Shown: positions 8,031 through 16,779 of the stretch, piece by piece | How positions within the stretch are numbered: the first letter of the stretch is position 1 | Layout: each line of letters opens with the position of its first letter | Assembly (NCBI RefSeq): GCF_002259405.1 | Contig: NZ_NPFW01000018.1 | Coordinates: 1 to 52,146 of the forward strand | Direction of reading: 5' to 3' | DNA length: 52,146 bases | DNA from: Rhodococcus sp. 14-2483-1-2 | GTDB taxonomy: Bacteria > Actinomycetota > Actinomycetes > Mycobacteriales > Mycobacteriaceae | Made by a program: the position numbers and the translations under genes | Notes under the pieces: model-generated | Database searches by the model: none | Told to the model about the DNA's origin: nothing | What the model saw: only the letters and a program-made list of their open reading frames with translations

Positions 8031-8749
8031 GCGTACACCGCACTCTCGGCCAGGGGCCATGGGGTGGGATGTAATGCGCTGTCCCAGAACATCAATTCGT
8101 ACCGCGACGCGACGACGAAGGCGTCGATCATCTGCTCGCGCTGCGCCGGCGTCGCGGCCGCTGCGGCGTCATCGACGAATGTCTTGGCAGCGTCGACGAT
8201 GGCATGGAATTCGGGTGCGTCGTACGCGGCCACCCACTGCGCGTAAGGGTGGTCGGGATCGCGATCGAGAACCGCCCTCGCTGCACCGGCGAGTGAGCGG
8301 CCGACGTCTGCGTAGATCCAGAAGCACGGCAGAACAGCTGCTGCTGCAACAGGATACGGTTCGGTTGCCGCCGTCGCGGTCAGGTAGGACGTGTAACCGA
8401 GGCATGCCGGTGAGGGCTCGGGCGTCCGGGTCGACGGGGGCAGCGCTCCACCGGTCAGCATCGCCTCGTGCGACGCGGCCTCGTCCATCGCGCTCGCGGC
8501 AGCGCTTGCCCAGAATGCTCCGGCGAACGGGTTCGGTGCATGTGCTGCCAGCAGTGACAGCGACTTCACGTACCCACCGAGATAGAGTGAGTCCTGTTCG
8601 AGGTACCGACGGAACGCGTCGAGCGGAAGCGTCCCGGCCCCGAGTAGTCGAAGAAATTCGAGGTCGTCGATCGCGCGTCGAATGTCCTCGGAGGCATTCC
8701 ACAGTCGATCGGTGAAGCGGACCGGGTCCGCAGATACAACAGGCGTCAT
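8027..8749 (-). CDS. tenA: TenA-family aminopyrimidine aminohydrolase
   Basis: A 240-residue all-helical TenA protein. The catalytic Cys is Cys142 in VLPCFWIYADVG, matching the Cys-type (TenA_C) subgroup; a C-terminal SRYELMFWDSA supplies the conserved Glu. Cys-type TenA hydrolyses aminopyrimidine thiamine breakdown products to HMP, and also acts as thiaminase II. It is the first gene of the operon and starts only about 8 bases after the TPP riboswitch, so its translation is likely riboswitch-controlled. The ATG is preceded by AAGG sequences within the riboswitch end. Confidence 0.92.
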   Translation of the reverse strand: MTPVVSADPVRFTDRLWNASEDIRRAIDDLEFLRLLGAGTLPLDAFRRYLEQDSLYLGGYVKSLSLLAAHAPNPFAGAFWASAAASAMDEAASHEAMLTGGALPPSTRTPEPSPACLGYTSYLTATAATEPYPVAAAAVLPCFWIYADVGRSLAGAARAVLDRDPDHPYAQWVAAYDAPEFHAIVDAAKTFVDDAAAAATPAQREQMIDAFVVASRYELMFWDSALHPTPWPLAESAVYA

Positions 8750-8757
8750 CGCCTTGA

Positions 8758-8834
8758 CATCCCTTCGTCAGTATTACCTGCATCAGGTTCGGCGGGTTTG
8801 ATCTCAGCATCCGCATCGGCGGACACACCCCGTG
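8758..8834 (-). promoter_or_regulatory. TPP riboswitch (THI element)
   Basis: Read on the minus strand, the region contains CACGGGGTG, CTGAGATCAAACCCG, GAACCTGATGCAGGTAATAC and GCGAAGGGA-like sequence (CTGACGAAGGGA), in the conserved order and spacing of the THI box. Its 3' edge is about 8 bases before the tenA ATG, and the GAAGGGA that closes the aptamer is also the best Shine-Dalgarno candidate. Thiamine pyrophosphate binding would therefore probably block translation initiation directly, without a separate terminator. No gene other than the tenA operon is downstream. Confidence 0.93.
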
Positions 8835-8855
8835 TCAGAACGACAGTGACAGTAA

Positions 8856-8871
8856 CACCGGTCACCCGGTG
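8856..8871 (-). terminator. Weak hairpin after the sugar transporter gene
   Basis: CACCGG and CCGGTG form a 6-bp perfect stem with a 4-nt loop, about 35 bases after the stop codon of the MFS gene on the minus strand. There is no clear T-run, so it may be a weak terminator, or a spacer hairpin before the riboswitch. Confidence 0.3.
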
Positions 8872-8905
8872 GCGCTGTTGCCGCCCCCGTATCTGCGGTC
8901 CGGGT

Positions 8906-10303
8906 TCAGCCCAGCATGTCTTCGAGCTCCATACCCTTGGTCTCCCGGATCTTGGCCTTGACGAAGAAGAACGAGAGTGCGGCGAACACAGCGAATCCTG
9001 CGTAGATCACCCACAGTCCCACAGACGACGTCAGCGGCGGGAAGGCAAGCGTGACAGCGAAGTTGGCCATCCAGTTGGCTGCAGTGCCGATGCCGAGTGC
9101 CATGGCCCGCATGCGGTTGGGGAACATCTCACCGAGCATGACCCACATGATCGGACCCCAGGTGGATGCGAAGAATATGACGAAAAGATTGGCGCCGATC
9201 AGCGCGATCGCACCCCACGGAGCAGGCAACGTGACGTCGTCGCCGCTGCCGGTCGCCTGCGAGAACGCCACCGACGCCATGACGAGTCCGCCGAACATGC
9301 CGATCGAGCCCGCCATCAGCAGCTTGCGCCTACCGATTCGGTCGACGAACAGAATCGCCACGAACGTCATGACCACGTTGATCACGGCGGTGATGACCGA
9401 CGTCGTGAACGACTGATCCTCACTGAAGCCGACCGAGCGCCACAGCGTCGTCGAGTAGTAGAAGATCGCGTTGATGCCGACCAACTGCTGCAGCACGGCC
9501 ATCGTGATGCCCACCCAGACGATGGGTTGCAGGCCGAACTTCGGACCGCGAATGTCGGCGAACGACGAGCGTGACTCCTTGCGCAGTGTCAGCCTGATCT
9601 CGTGGACGCGCTCGTCCGGATGCAGTTCGCCGGTGATCTCGGCGAGGACTCTGGCGGCTTCCTCGTCGAGATGCTGACCGACGAGGTAGCGCGGAGACTC
9701 CGGGATCAGGGTTGCCAACAACCCGTACACCAGCGCCGGTACGACGCCGACCAGGAACATCCAGCGCCAGGCCTCGATGCCGAACCACAGGTCGTTGGAC
9801 GCCCCGTCCGCGGCACCCGCGAGGAGGGCGTCGGACAGCAGAGCGGCGAAAATACCGATGGTGATGGCCAATTGCTGGAGCGAGGCCAAAGAACCGCGCC
9901 ACTTGGCCGGAGCGATCTCGGCGATGTACGCCGGTGCGATCACCGAGGCGATGCCGATCCCCAGTCCACCGAGCACTCGCCAGAGCATGAGGTCGGGGAC
10001 GCTGAACGCCAGTCCCGAACCGATCGACGAAACGACGAACAGGGCCGAGCCGAGCAGCATGACCTTCTTGCGTCCCCAACGGTCTGCGAGGCTGCCGGCG
10101 AACCAGGCACCCACTGCGCACCCGATGAGGGCGATCGCGACCACGAAGCCGGTGGTGAACGAGCCGAGGAGGAAGTGATCTTCGATCGAGTCGACAGCGC
10201 CGTTGATGACGGAACTGTCGAAGCCGAACAGGAATCCGCCCACAGCAGCGGCGATGCTGACGCCGATGACCTTCGCTGTGTGGCGGTCCGAGGTCTGATT
10301 CAT
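8906..10303 (-). CDS. MFS sugar:proton symporter
   Basis: A 465-residue protein with 12 predicted membrane helices in the sugar-porter (SP) family. Family motifs are all present: GGFLFGFDSSVING in helix 1, DRWGRKK between helices 2 and 3, PESPRYL after helix 6, QQLVGINAIFYYS in helix 7, DRIGRRK after helix 8 and ETKGMELEDM at the end. The family imports hexoses or pentoses with protons across the cytoplasmic membrane. The exact sugar cannot be read from sequence. The ATG at 10303 has GGAAGG about 10 bases upstream. No sugar enzyme genes are adjacent, so the gene probably stands alone. Confidence 0.92.
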   Translation of the reverse strand: MNQTSDRHTAKVIGVSIAAAVGGFLFGFDSSVINGAVDSIEDHFLLGSFTTGFVVAIALIGCAVGAWFAGSLADRWGRKKVMLLGSALFVVSSIGSGLAFSVPDLMLWRVLGGLGIGIASVIAPAYIAEIAPAKWRGSLASLQQLAITIGIFAALLSDALLAGAADGASNDLWFGIEAWRWMFLVGVVPALVYGLLATLIPESPRYLVGQHLDEEAARVLAEITGELHPDERVHEIRLTLRKESRSSFADIRGPKFGLQPIVWVGITMAVLQQLVGINAIFYYSTTLWRSVGFSEDQSFTTSVITAVINVVMTFVAILFVDRIGRRKLLMAGSIGMFGGLVMASVAFSQATGSGDDVTLPAPWGAIALIGANLFVIFFASTWGPIMWVMLGEMFPNRMRAMALGIGTAANWMANFAVTLAFPPLTSSVGLWVIYAGFAVFAALSFFFVKAKIRETKGMELEDMLG

Positions 10304-10345
10304 GAGTGATGCACCTTCCGGCCGCGCGCACGGGCGTCGGCCGCT

Positions 10346-10382
10346 GGGGAGACCGTACGGCAGGAATTGTCGTACCGTCCCC
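10346..10382. other. Imperfect dyad upstream of the sugar transporter
   Basis: An imperfect inverted repeat (arms 10346-10359 and 10371-10382, sharing GTACG/CGTAC and GAC/GTC pairs with two mismatches) lies 43-79 bases upstream of the MFS start. It could be an operator, a leader hairpin, or the terminator of the lipoprotein gene transcribed into it. The sequence does not decide between these. Confidence 0.3.
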
Positions 10383-10421
10383 GGACATTACGCCTGGTAA
10401 TTTGCTGAGCGAACGAGACCG

Positions 10422-11069
10422 TCAACGAAGGTCGAAATCATCGTCCGAGACGGTGAAACCGTGGCCGACCTGATCGGTGCACGTGACTCCGGTCTGCTCG
10501 TCGACGCTGCACCGAAGGCCGTTGGTGGAGCCGCTTCCGGGGACGGTGAGCTCCTCGCCGTACGGCAAGGCTGCCGCAGGACCGTCGAAACGGTGGAACT
10601 TGGGATCGCCGAGGCTCTCGAACTTCGCCGGTGATCCAGCGATCAGCTGCACGGCATTGGGTTTCACCGCCGTTTCCGACGCCCCGCTGCCGGGAACCTC
10701 GGGTGCCGAAGAAGGGAGCGACCCGTGGCATCCGGCGATCGAGGATTCGAGGACGGCGATACCGCACTCGAACTTTCCGCTGGGGCTCGAGAAGTAGTAC
10801 CAGCCGGGTGCCTTGCCTGCGTAGTCTTGCGGTTTCGCCTGGGGTGCAGCAGGACTCGTCGGTGTCGCCGTGGTGGACGTCGGCGTGGTGGTCGCTGCGG
10901 TGGACGGTGATGCCGGCGCGGCAGAGGGGGCGGAGGGAGCCGTGGTGATCGGGGTGGGGCGGTCGGTGATCACGGTCGCCATCGGTCCGTCGCCTCCGCC
11001 GCTCGAACCGCAGGCTCCGAGCAGACATGCCCCGACGACTGCCACTGCGGCACATCCGATTCTCTTCAT
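10422..11069 (-). CDS. Secreted lipoprotein of unknown function
   Basis: A 215-residue protein with a signal peptide ending in the lipobox LLGAC (Cys20). A Thr/Ser/Pro/Ala-rich linker (about residues 30-85) precedes a small C-terminal domain that begins with PGWYYFSSPSGKFECGI and holds several Cys residues (near 103, 114, 188 and 198) likely to form disulfides. Similar small Cys-containing domains occur in many actinobacterial surface proteins without known function. It is divergent from the carboxylesterase gene with a 98-base gap containing both promoters. Confidence 0.8.
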   Translation of the reverse strand: MKRIGCAAVAVVGACLLGACGSSGGGDGPMATVITDRPTPITTAPSAPSAAPASPSTAATTTPTSTTATPTSPAAPQAKPQDYAGKAPGWYYFSSPSGKFECGIAVLESSIAGCHGSLPSSAPEVPGSGASETAVKPNAVQLIAGSPAKFESLGDPKFHRFDGPAAALPYGEELTVPGSGSTNGLRCSVDEQTGVTCTDQVGHGFTVSDDDFDLR

Positions 11070-11167
11070 CGACGGTTCCTTCGCTCGCGGGCGTCGACGC
11101 TGTGCGTATCGTCGCCGAGGGGATGGTTGATGTTGGTACGTTGGGCAACGACCGAACGGGAGGTTCC

Positions 11168-12760
11168 ATGGCCATCGCCTCTGACTCCGGCGCGTCCGAT
11201 TCCACCGAGCCCGATTCCACCGTGCTCGTGAGCACGCCCTACGGCGACGTTCTCGGCTATCCGGTCGCTGCCGATGCGTCGCCGATCCTGGCCTGGCGGG
11301 GTATTCCCTACGCGACGCCTCCGGTGGGGAAGCTCAGGTTCCGAGCGCCGCGTCCGTTGCAGCCCTGGTCGGGAGTGCTCGACGGCCTCGAATTCGGTGC
11401 GATGGCTCCGCAGGGTCGCGACAGTCCGGTGCCGATCGATCCGTCGCTGTCGATTTCCGAGGACTGCCTCACGCTCAACGTCTGGGCTCCCCGTCCCGAT
11501 GCAGAACTGCGGCCGGTGTTGGTCTGGATCCATGGCGGTGCGTACTCGCTCGGATCGTCCGCCCAGCGGGTCTACGACGGGAGAAACCTCAGCGAGAACG
11601 GCGACGTGGTGGTGGTGACCATCAATTTTCGTCTCGGCCCGTTCGGGTTCCTCGACCTGTCCTCGTTCTCCACCGACGAGCACACGTTCGAGACCAATCT
11701 GGGGCTGCGAGATCAGATTGCCGCACTGCAGTGGGTCCGTGAGTGCATCTCTGCGTTCGGCGGCGATCCCGATCAGGTGACGGTGTTCGGTGAATCCTCC
11801 GGGGGAGCGTCGGTCACCACGTTGATGACCTCTCCCAAGGCCGAGGGCCTGTTCCAGCGAGCGATCGTGCAGAGCGCGCCTGCGACCTCGGTGTACGGCC
11901 CCGACCGCGGAGCCGCGGTGGCGTCGAGGTTCCTGGAGTTGGTGGGCGTCGACCGGGAAGACATCGGTGAACTGTTCGATATGCATTTCACCAGGCTGGT
12001 CACCGCCGGCGACACGCTCTGCTACGAGATCCCGACGACAGTTCCTGGGACACTTGGCCTTTCGCCGGTCGTCGACGGCGACATCGTGCCGCGCTATCCA
12101 GTGGCGGCCTTCCAGAAGGGGCTCTCGCACAAGATCCCGTTGATCATCGGCACCAACCACGACGAGCCCTCGATCTTTCGATTCATGAAGTCTCCGTTGA
12201 TGCCGATCACCTCCGACACCGTCTCCGAGATGTTCCGCGCCATCGCTCACGACCACGCGGATCTGCCCGCCTATCGGGTCGCCGAGATCATGGCCGCATA
12301 TCCGGACCGGGACAAACCCGCTGGGGCACAGGCCATATCGCGCGACGCGGGATTCCTCATGCCGAGCGTCTGGATCGCCGACGGGCACAGCAGGCATTCG
12401 CCGACATGGATGTACCGATTCGATCATGCGACGCCGATGCTCAAGGCCGCACGGGTGGGAGCGGGACACGCGACCGAACTGCCGTATGTGTTCGGTAATT
12501 TCGGAACACTCAGCCGAGACCCCACCTTCTGGCTCGGTGGCCGGAAGCCGGCGATGGCGGTGTCCGCGCGGATGCAGAGACGCTGGCTCGCTTTCGCCCG
12601 GTACGGCGTACCCGCAGCGTTGGATGCGTCCAAGCATTGGGCCCCGTACACCGAGCAGGCGCGCTGGACGCTGGTGATCGATGCATCCGACACTCTCGTC
12701 GACGACCCCGACGGCGAGATGCGCGCTGCATGGGGCGACCGCGTTCTCGGGTTCAGCTGA
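11168..12760 (+). CDS. Type-B carboxylesterase
   Basis: A 530-residue alpha/beta hydrolase of the carboxylesterase-B family. The oxyanion-hole motif is VWIHGGAYSLGS, the N-terminal signature is EDCLTLNVWAP, and the nucleophile elbow is GESSGGAS with Ser210. The acid and His residues lie in the C-terminal half (GTNHDEPS and AGHATELPYVFG regions). The family hydrolyses carboxylic esters; the substrate is unknown. ATG 11168 is chosen over upstream in-frame starts because GGGAGG lies 5 bases before it. No signal peptide is seen, so it is probably cytosolic. Confidence 0.92.
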   Translation: MAIASDSGASDSTEPDSTVLVSTPYGDVLGYPVAADASPILAWRGIPYATPPVGKLRFRAPRPLQPWSGVLDGLEFGAMAPQGRDSPVPIDPSLSISEDCLTLNVWAPRPDAELRPVLVWIHGGAYSLGSSAQRVYDGRNLSENGDVVVVTINFRLGPFGFLDLSSFSTDEHTFETNLGLRDQIAALQWVRECISAFGGDPDQVTVFGESSGGASVTTLMTSPKAEGLFQRAIVQSAPATSVYGPDRGAAVASRFLELVGVDREDIGELFDMHFTRLVTAGDTLCYEIPTTVPGTLGLSPVVDGDIVPRYPVAAFQKGLSHKIPLIIGTNHDEPSIFRFMKSPLMPITSDTVSEMFRAIAHDHADLPAYRVAEIMAAYPDRDKPAGAQAISRDAGFLMPSVWIADGHSRHSPTWMYRFDHATPMLKAARVGAGHATELPYVFGNFGTLSRDPTFWLGGRKPAMAVSARMQRRWLAFARYGVPAALDASKHWAPYTEQARWTLVIDASDTLVDDPDGEMRAAWGDRVLGFS

Positions 12761-12897
12761 CACATCGCTCATGCGTTCTGTCGCACGGCGTTGCTGACAT
12801 GAATCGAACGTAACAGCAAGAACACCGGTCGCTCGAGTCACACCGGTAACAATTGGATGTCAGCGACCTGTCGGTAGGTGCGGTTATGTTCGATGGT

Positions 12898-14412
12898 GTG
12901 TTGATGTCGAGGATCGTCGAAACGTCCAGTGCCGTGGCAGCGACGCGCTCGCGAAAGGTCAAGATCGAGCAACTCGGTGCCCTGCTCGCCGAGGCCGAGG
13001 CCGGTGACATCGGGCCCGCCGTGTCGTGGCTGTCGGGGGAGTTGCCGCAGGGACGGATAGGGGTCGGCTGGCGCACTCTCGCCGATCTCGACGTGACGTC
13101 CGCCGCGGACTCGACACTGACGGTTGCCGAGGTGGACGAGGCGATATCTTTGGTCGCGGCGACCTCGGGGGCGGGTTCTGCTGCGCGGCGGGTAGCGATA
13201 TTGACCGACCTGTTCTCCCGAAGTACGGCCGAGGAGCGTCGGTTTCTGATCCGGCTCGTCACCGGCGAGCTGCGCCAGGGCGCGCTCGAAGGAATCATGG
13301 TCGACGCCGTTGCCGCGGCCACGAACCTGCCGCAAGCGCCGGTGCGTCGGGCATTCATGCTCTCGGGTCGTTTGCCTGCCACGGCCGTAGCCGCCATGAC
13401 CGGTGGCGTCGACGCACTGGATGCATTCCGGCTCGAGGTCGGTCGCCCGATCCGGCCGATGCTGGCATCGCCGGCGGAATCTCTGCGCGGCGCCTGGGAA
13501 CAGATGTCAGGCGATGTCACCGTCGAATACAAACTCGACGGCGCGCGAATTCAGGTGCACCGCTCCGGAAACAACGTGAGCATCTACACGCGGACTCTGC
13601 GCGACATCACTGCCGGCGTGCCCGAGCTGGTGGACCTGGTTCTCGAGCTGCCGTGCGATTCGGTGGTCCTGGACGGGGAGACCCTCGCGCTCGACGACAG
13701 CGGACGGCCCAGGCCTTTCCAGGAAACGATGAGCCGGTTCGGTGCCGAGAGCGCGCACGAGCTCCTGCTGCAGCCCTACTTCTTCGACTGCCTGCACCTC
13801 GACGGTGTCGATCTGCTCGATTCCCCGCTGGAGCAACGGCTGGCGGCACTGGACCGGGTGGCACCGGGGCACCGAATTCCCAGTGCCGTTCGGCCCGATG
13901 CGGACCAATCAGCGGCCCACTTCGACGCTGCACTCGACGCCGGGCACGAGGGAGTCATGCTCAAAGCTCTCGGTGCACCGTACGCCGCAGGCCGTCGCGG
14001 AAAGAGCTGGCAGAAGGTCAAACCCGAACACACCCTCGACCTCGTCGTCCTCGGAGCCGAGTGGGGGTACGGGCGTCGCACCGGCTACCTGTCCAACCTG
14101 CACCTGGGAGCTCGCGATCCCGACGGCGGTGACCCGATCATGGTGGGTAAGACCTTCAAAGGCCTGACCGACGTGTTGTTGCAGTGGCAGACCGACGAAT
14201 TCCCGAAACACGAGCGAGAGCGCGACGAGCACACCGTGTACCTGCGCCCCGAACTGATCGTCGAAATCGAACTCGACGGCGTGCAGGTCAGCCCACGTTA
14301 TCCGGGCGGCGTTGCCCTGCGATTCGCGCGAGTACTGCGATACCGACCCGACAAGAACCTCGCCACCGCGGACTCCATCGACGCCGTGCGCGCACTCCTT
14401 CCACATTCGTGA
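12898..14412 (+). CDS. ligB: ATP-dependent DNA ligase (LigB-type)
   Basis: A 504-residue ligase. Residues about 1-185 form the N-terminal DNA-binding domain (SWLSGELPQGRIGVGW; ELRQGALEGIMVDAV). The nucleotidyltransferase domain starts near 190 with the lysine motif EYKLDGARIQVHR (Lys212 is adenylated), DGETLAL (motif III), FFDCLHLDG, EGVMLKA (motif IV) and KSWQKVKP (motif V). The OB fold follows. The start GTG 12898 is preferred: residues from there align with the N-terminus I recall for LigB proteins. It joins nicks using ATP and is thought to be non-essential beside the NAD-dependent LigA. It stands alone here. Confidence 0.93.
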   Translation: MLMSRIVETSSAVAATRSRKVKIEQLGALLAEAEAGDIGPAVSWLSGELPQGRIGVGWRTLADLDVTSAADSTLTVAEVDEAISLVAATSGAGSAARRVAILTDLFSRSTAEERRFLIRLVTGELRQGALEGIMVDAVAAATNLPQAPVRRAFMLSGRLPATAVAAMTGGVDALDAFRLEVGRPIRPMLASPAESLRGAWEQMSGDVTVEYKLDGARIQVHRSGNNVSIYTRTLRDITAGVPELVDLVLELPCDSVVLDGETLALDDSGRPRPFQETMSRFGAESAHELLLQPYFFDCLHLDGVDLLDSPLEQRLAALDRVAPGHRIPSAVRPDADQSAAHFDAALDAGHEGVMLKALGAPYAAGRRGKSWQKVKPEHTLDLVVLGAEWGYGRRTGYLSNLHLGARDPDGGDPIMVGKTFKGLTDVLLQWQTDEFPKHERERDEHTVYLRPELIVEIELDGVQVSPRYPGGVALRFARVLRYRPDKNLATADSIDAVRALLPHS

Positions 14413-14515
14413 AAACAGTTCCGACGATTAATACATACGAAACCGGCCGAACGATCCCGTAACACGGCGCAAAATATCTTGAGGGTGCAAGCCAGCGAGA
14501 GATGGAGTGCCAATG

Positions 14516-15355
14516 ATGTCCACAGTTCGAGCTGCTCTGGTCCAAAGCAAGTGGACCGGTGACAAAGAATCGATGATCGCGGCACACGAGGGGTTTGCTC
14601 GGTCCGCCGCCGAGCAGGGCGCGAAAGTTGTCTGCTTCCAAGAACTTTTCTACGGTCCGTACTTCTGCCAGCTACAGGACGCGAAGTTCTACGAATACGC
14701 AGAATCGGTACCAGGGCCCACCGTCGACCGTTTCGCCGCACTGGCGAAGGAACTCGGCATCGTGATGATTCTGCCCGTGTACGAGCAGGAACAACCCGGA
14801 CTTCTGTACAACACCGCTGCCGTCGTCGACGCCGACGGGACCTATCTCGGCAAGTACAGAAAACACCACATCCCCCACGTGAACGGATTCTGGGAGAAGT
14901 TCTACTTTCGCCCCGGCAATCTGGGGTGGCCGGTGTTCGACACCGCGGTCGGGCGTATCGGTGTCTACATCTGCTACGACAGACATTTCCCGGAAGGTTG
15001 GCGCGCACTCGGTCTTGCCGGTGCCGAAATCGTCTTCAATCCGTCGGCCACCTCGCGGGGCCTGTCGAACTACCTGTGGAAGCTCGAACAACCCGCCTCG
15101 GCCGTCGCAAACGAGTACTACGTGGGCGCGATCAATCGAGTCGGAATCGAATCCGAATACGGTGACGACGATTTCTACGGGACCAGCTATTTCGTGGATC
15201 CCGAAGGCAAATTCGTCGGCGAGGTGGCGTCGGATTCGGAACCCGAAATAATCGTGCGTGACCTCGACATGGACCTGCTCAAGGTGGTCCGCGACCGATG
15301 GGCCTTCTATCGGGACCGCAGACCCGACGCATACGGCCCGCTGGTGCAACCCTGA
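14516..15355 (+). CDS. Nitrilase-superfamily N-carbamoyl amidohydrolase (beta-ureidopropionase-like)
   Basis: A 279-residue CN-hydrolase. The catalytic triad is visible: Glu43 in QELFYGPYF, Lys116 in KYRKHHIP and Cys153 in YICYDRHFPEG. The family removes the carbamoyl group from N-carbamoyl amino acids, giving the amino acid, CO2 and ammonia. Position directly upstream of a dihydropyrimidinase suggests N-carbamoyl-beta-alanine as substrate; a D-amino-acid carbamoylase in a hydantoin pathway is the alternative. ATG 14516 is 8 bases after GGAG; ATG 14513 is nearly as good. It is the first gene of an eight-gene operon and its stop overlaps the next start by one base. Confidence 0.88.
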   Translation: MSTVRAALVQSKWTGDKESMIAAHEGFARSAAEQGAKVVCFQELFYGPYFCQLQDAKFYEYAESVPGPTVDRFAALAKELGIVMILPVYEQEQPGLLYNTAAVVDADGTYLGKYRKHHIPHVNGFWEKFYFRPGNLGWPVFDTAVGRIGVYICYDRHFPEGWRALGLAGAEIVFNPSATSRGLSNYLWKLEQPASAVANEYYVGAINRVGIESEYGDDDFYGTSYFVDPEGKFVGEVASDSEPEIIVRDLDMDLLKVVRDRWAFYRDRRPDAYGPLVQP

Positions 15356-16776
15356 TGGCCACCACCTTCGTGCACGGTGGGACCGTGGTATCCACCACCG
15401 GCGCACAGGAATTGGATGTGCTCATCGACGGTGAGAGCATCGTCGCAGTGCTTGCACCCGGATCGGTCTCCCTGGCCGCGGACCTGAAGACCTCGGCGGA
15501 CGTCGTCGTCGACGCGACCGGCAAATACGTCATTCCTGGTGGGGTCGACGGACACACGCACATGGAGATGCCGTTCGGCGGTACGTTCGCCTCCGATACC
15601 TTCGAAACCGGAACGCGCGCAGCGGCCTGGGGTGGCACGACGACGATCGTGGATTTCGCGATTCAGACCCCCGGTCAGCGCGTCCAGGACACTCTGGCGC
15701 AGTGGCACGAGAAGGCCGCGGGGCAGTGCGCCATCGATTACGGCTTCCATCAGATCATCGGCGACGTCACCGACGATTCCCTGAAAGCCATGAGCGAGTT
15801 GGTGTCCGAGGGCGTCACCAGCTTCAAACTCTTCATGGCCTATCCGGGTGTGTTCTACTCCGACGACGGCAAGATCCTGCGCGCCATGCAGTCCGCCGCC
15901 GAAACGGGTGCACTGCTGATGATGCACGCGGAGAACGGCATCGCGATCGATGTACTCGTTGCTCAATCGATCGCGCGTGGAGACACGGCCCCGTACTTCC
16001 ACGGCACGTCACGGCCGTGGCAACTCGAGGAGGAGGCGACGCATCGAGCGATCATGCTCGCCCACGTCACCGGCGCACCGCTCTACGTCGTACACGTCTC
16101 TGCCAAGCAGGCCCTGGAACAGATTGCGCAGGCCCGTGGCAACGGGCAGAACGTGTTTGCCGAGACGTGTCCGCAGTACCTCTATCTGTCACTCGAGGAA
16201 CAACTCGGTGCACCGGGCTTCGAGGGTGCCAAGTGGGTCTGCTCGACGCCACTGCGGTCGCGAGCCGAGGGGCATCAGGACGAGTTGTGGCGGTACCTGC
16301 GCACCGGAGACGTGGCGACCGTCAGTACCGATCACTGCCCGTTCTGCATGAAGGACCAGAAGGAGATGGGCATCGGCGATTTCTCCAGGATTCCCAACGG
16401 GATCGGCTCGGTGGAACATCGCATCGATCTGATGTTCCAGGGCGTCAAGAGCGGCAGGATCACGCTGGAGAAGTGGGTCGACGTCTGCTGCACCACTCCG
16501 GCCAGGATGTTCGGAATGTATCCGAGGAAAGGTGTCATCACCCCGGGTGCCGACGCGGACATCGTGATCTACGACCCGAACGGACACACCAGCATCGGCG
16601 TCGACAAGACCCACCACATGAACATGGACTACTCGGCGTACGAAGGTTTCGAGATCGACGGGCATGTCGACACCGTGATCTCTCGCGGCCGGATCATCGT
16701 CGACGGTGGATCCTATTCCGGCACTGCGGGACACGGACGATTCGTCCGACGCGACCTGTCTCAGAATCTGATCTGA
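15355..16776 (+). CDS. hydA: Dihydropyrimidinase / D-hydantoinase
   Basis: A 473-residue amidohydrolase. Metal ligands are visible as DGHTHMEMPFG (HxH), Lys158 in TSFKLFMAYPG (the carboxylated bridging lysine), MMHAENG, YVVHVSAK and VSTDHCPF. Length and motif order match dihydropyrimidinases, which open dihydrouracil or dihydrothymine to the N-carbamoyl amino acid; close relatives act on 5-substituted hydantoins. Start ATG 15355 shares a base with the upstream stop (TGATG). Neighbouring carbamoyl hydrolase and transaminase genes support the pyrimidine pathway over an unrelated cyclic amidase role. Confidence 0.93.
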   Translation: MATTFVHGGTVVSTTGAQELDVLIDGESIVAVLAPGSVSLAADLKTSADVVVDATGKYVIPGGVDGHTHMEMPFGGTFASDTFETGTRAAAWGGTTTIVDFAIQTPGQRVQDTLAQWHEKAAGQCAIDYGFHQIIGDVTDDSLKAMSELVSEGVTSFKLFMAYPGVFYSDDGKILRAMQSAAETGALLMMHAENGIAIDVLVAQSIARGDTAPYFHGTSRPWQLEEEATHRAIMLAHVTGAPLYVVHVSAKQALEQIAQARGNGQNVFAETCPQYLYLSLEEQLGAPGFEGAKWVCSTPLRSRAEGHQDELWRYLRTGDVATVSTDHCPFCMKDQKEMGIGDFSRIPNGIGSVEHRIDLMFQGVKSGRITLEKWVDVCCTTPARMFGMYPRKGVITPGADADIVIYDPNGHTSIGVDKTHHMNMDYSAYEGFEIDGHVDTVISRGRIIVDGGSYSGTAGHGRFVRRDLSQNLI

Positions 16777-16779
16777 GTC

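Noticed and set aside
8906..10303. Inclusion of the sugar transporter in the thiamine operon
   Set aside because: It lies upstream of the TPP riboswitch and ends before it, so it is not controlled by the aptamer, and its family is sugar porters.
11066..12841. Antisense 591-codon frame opposite the carboxylesterase
   Set aside because: It is a codon-bias shadow; the plus-strand esterase has full catalytic motifs.
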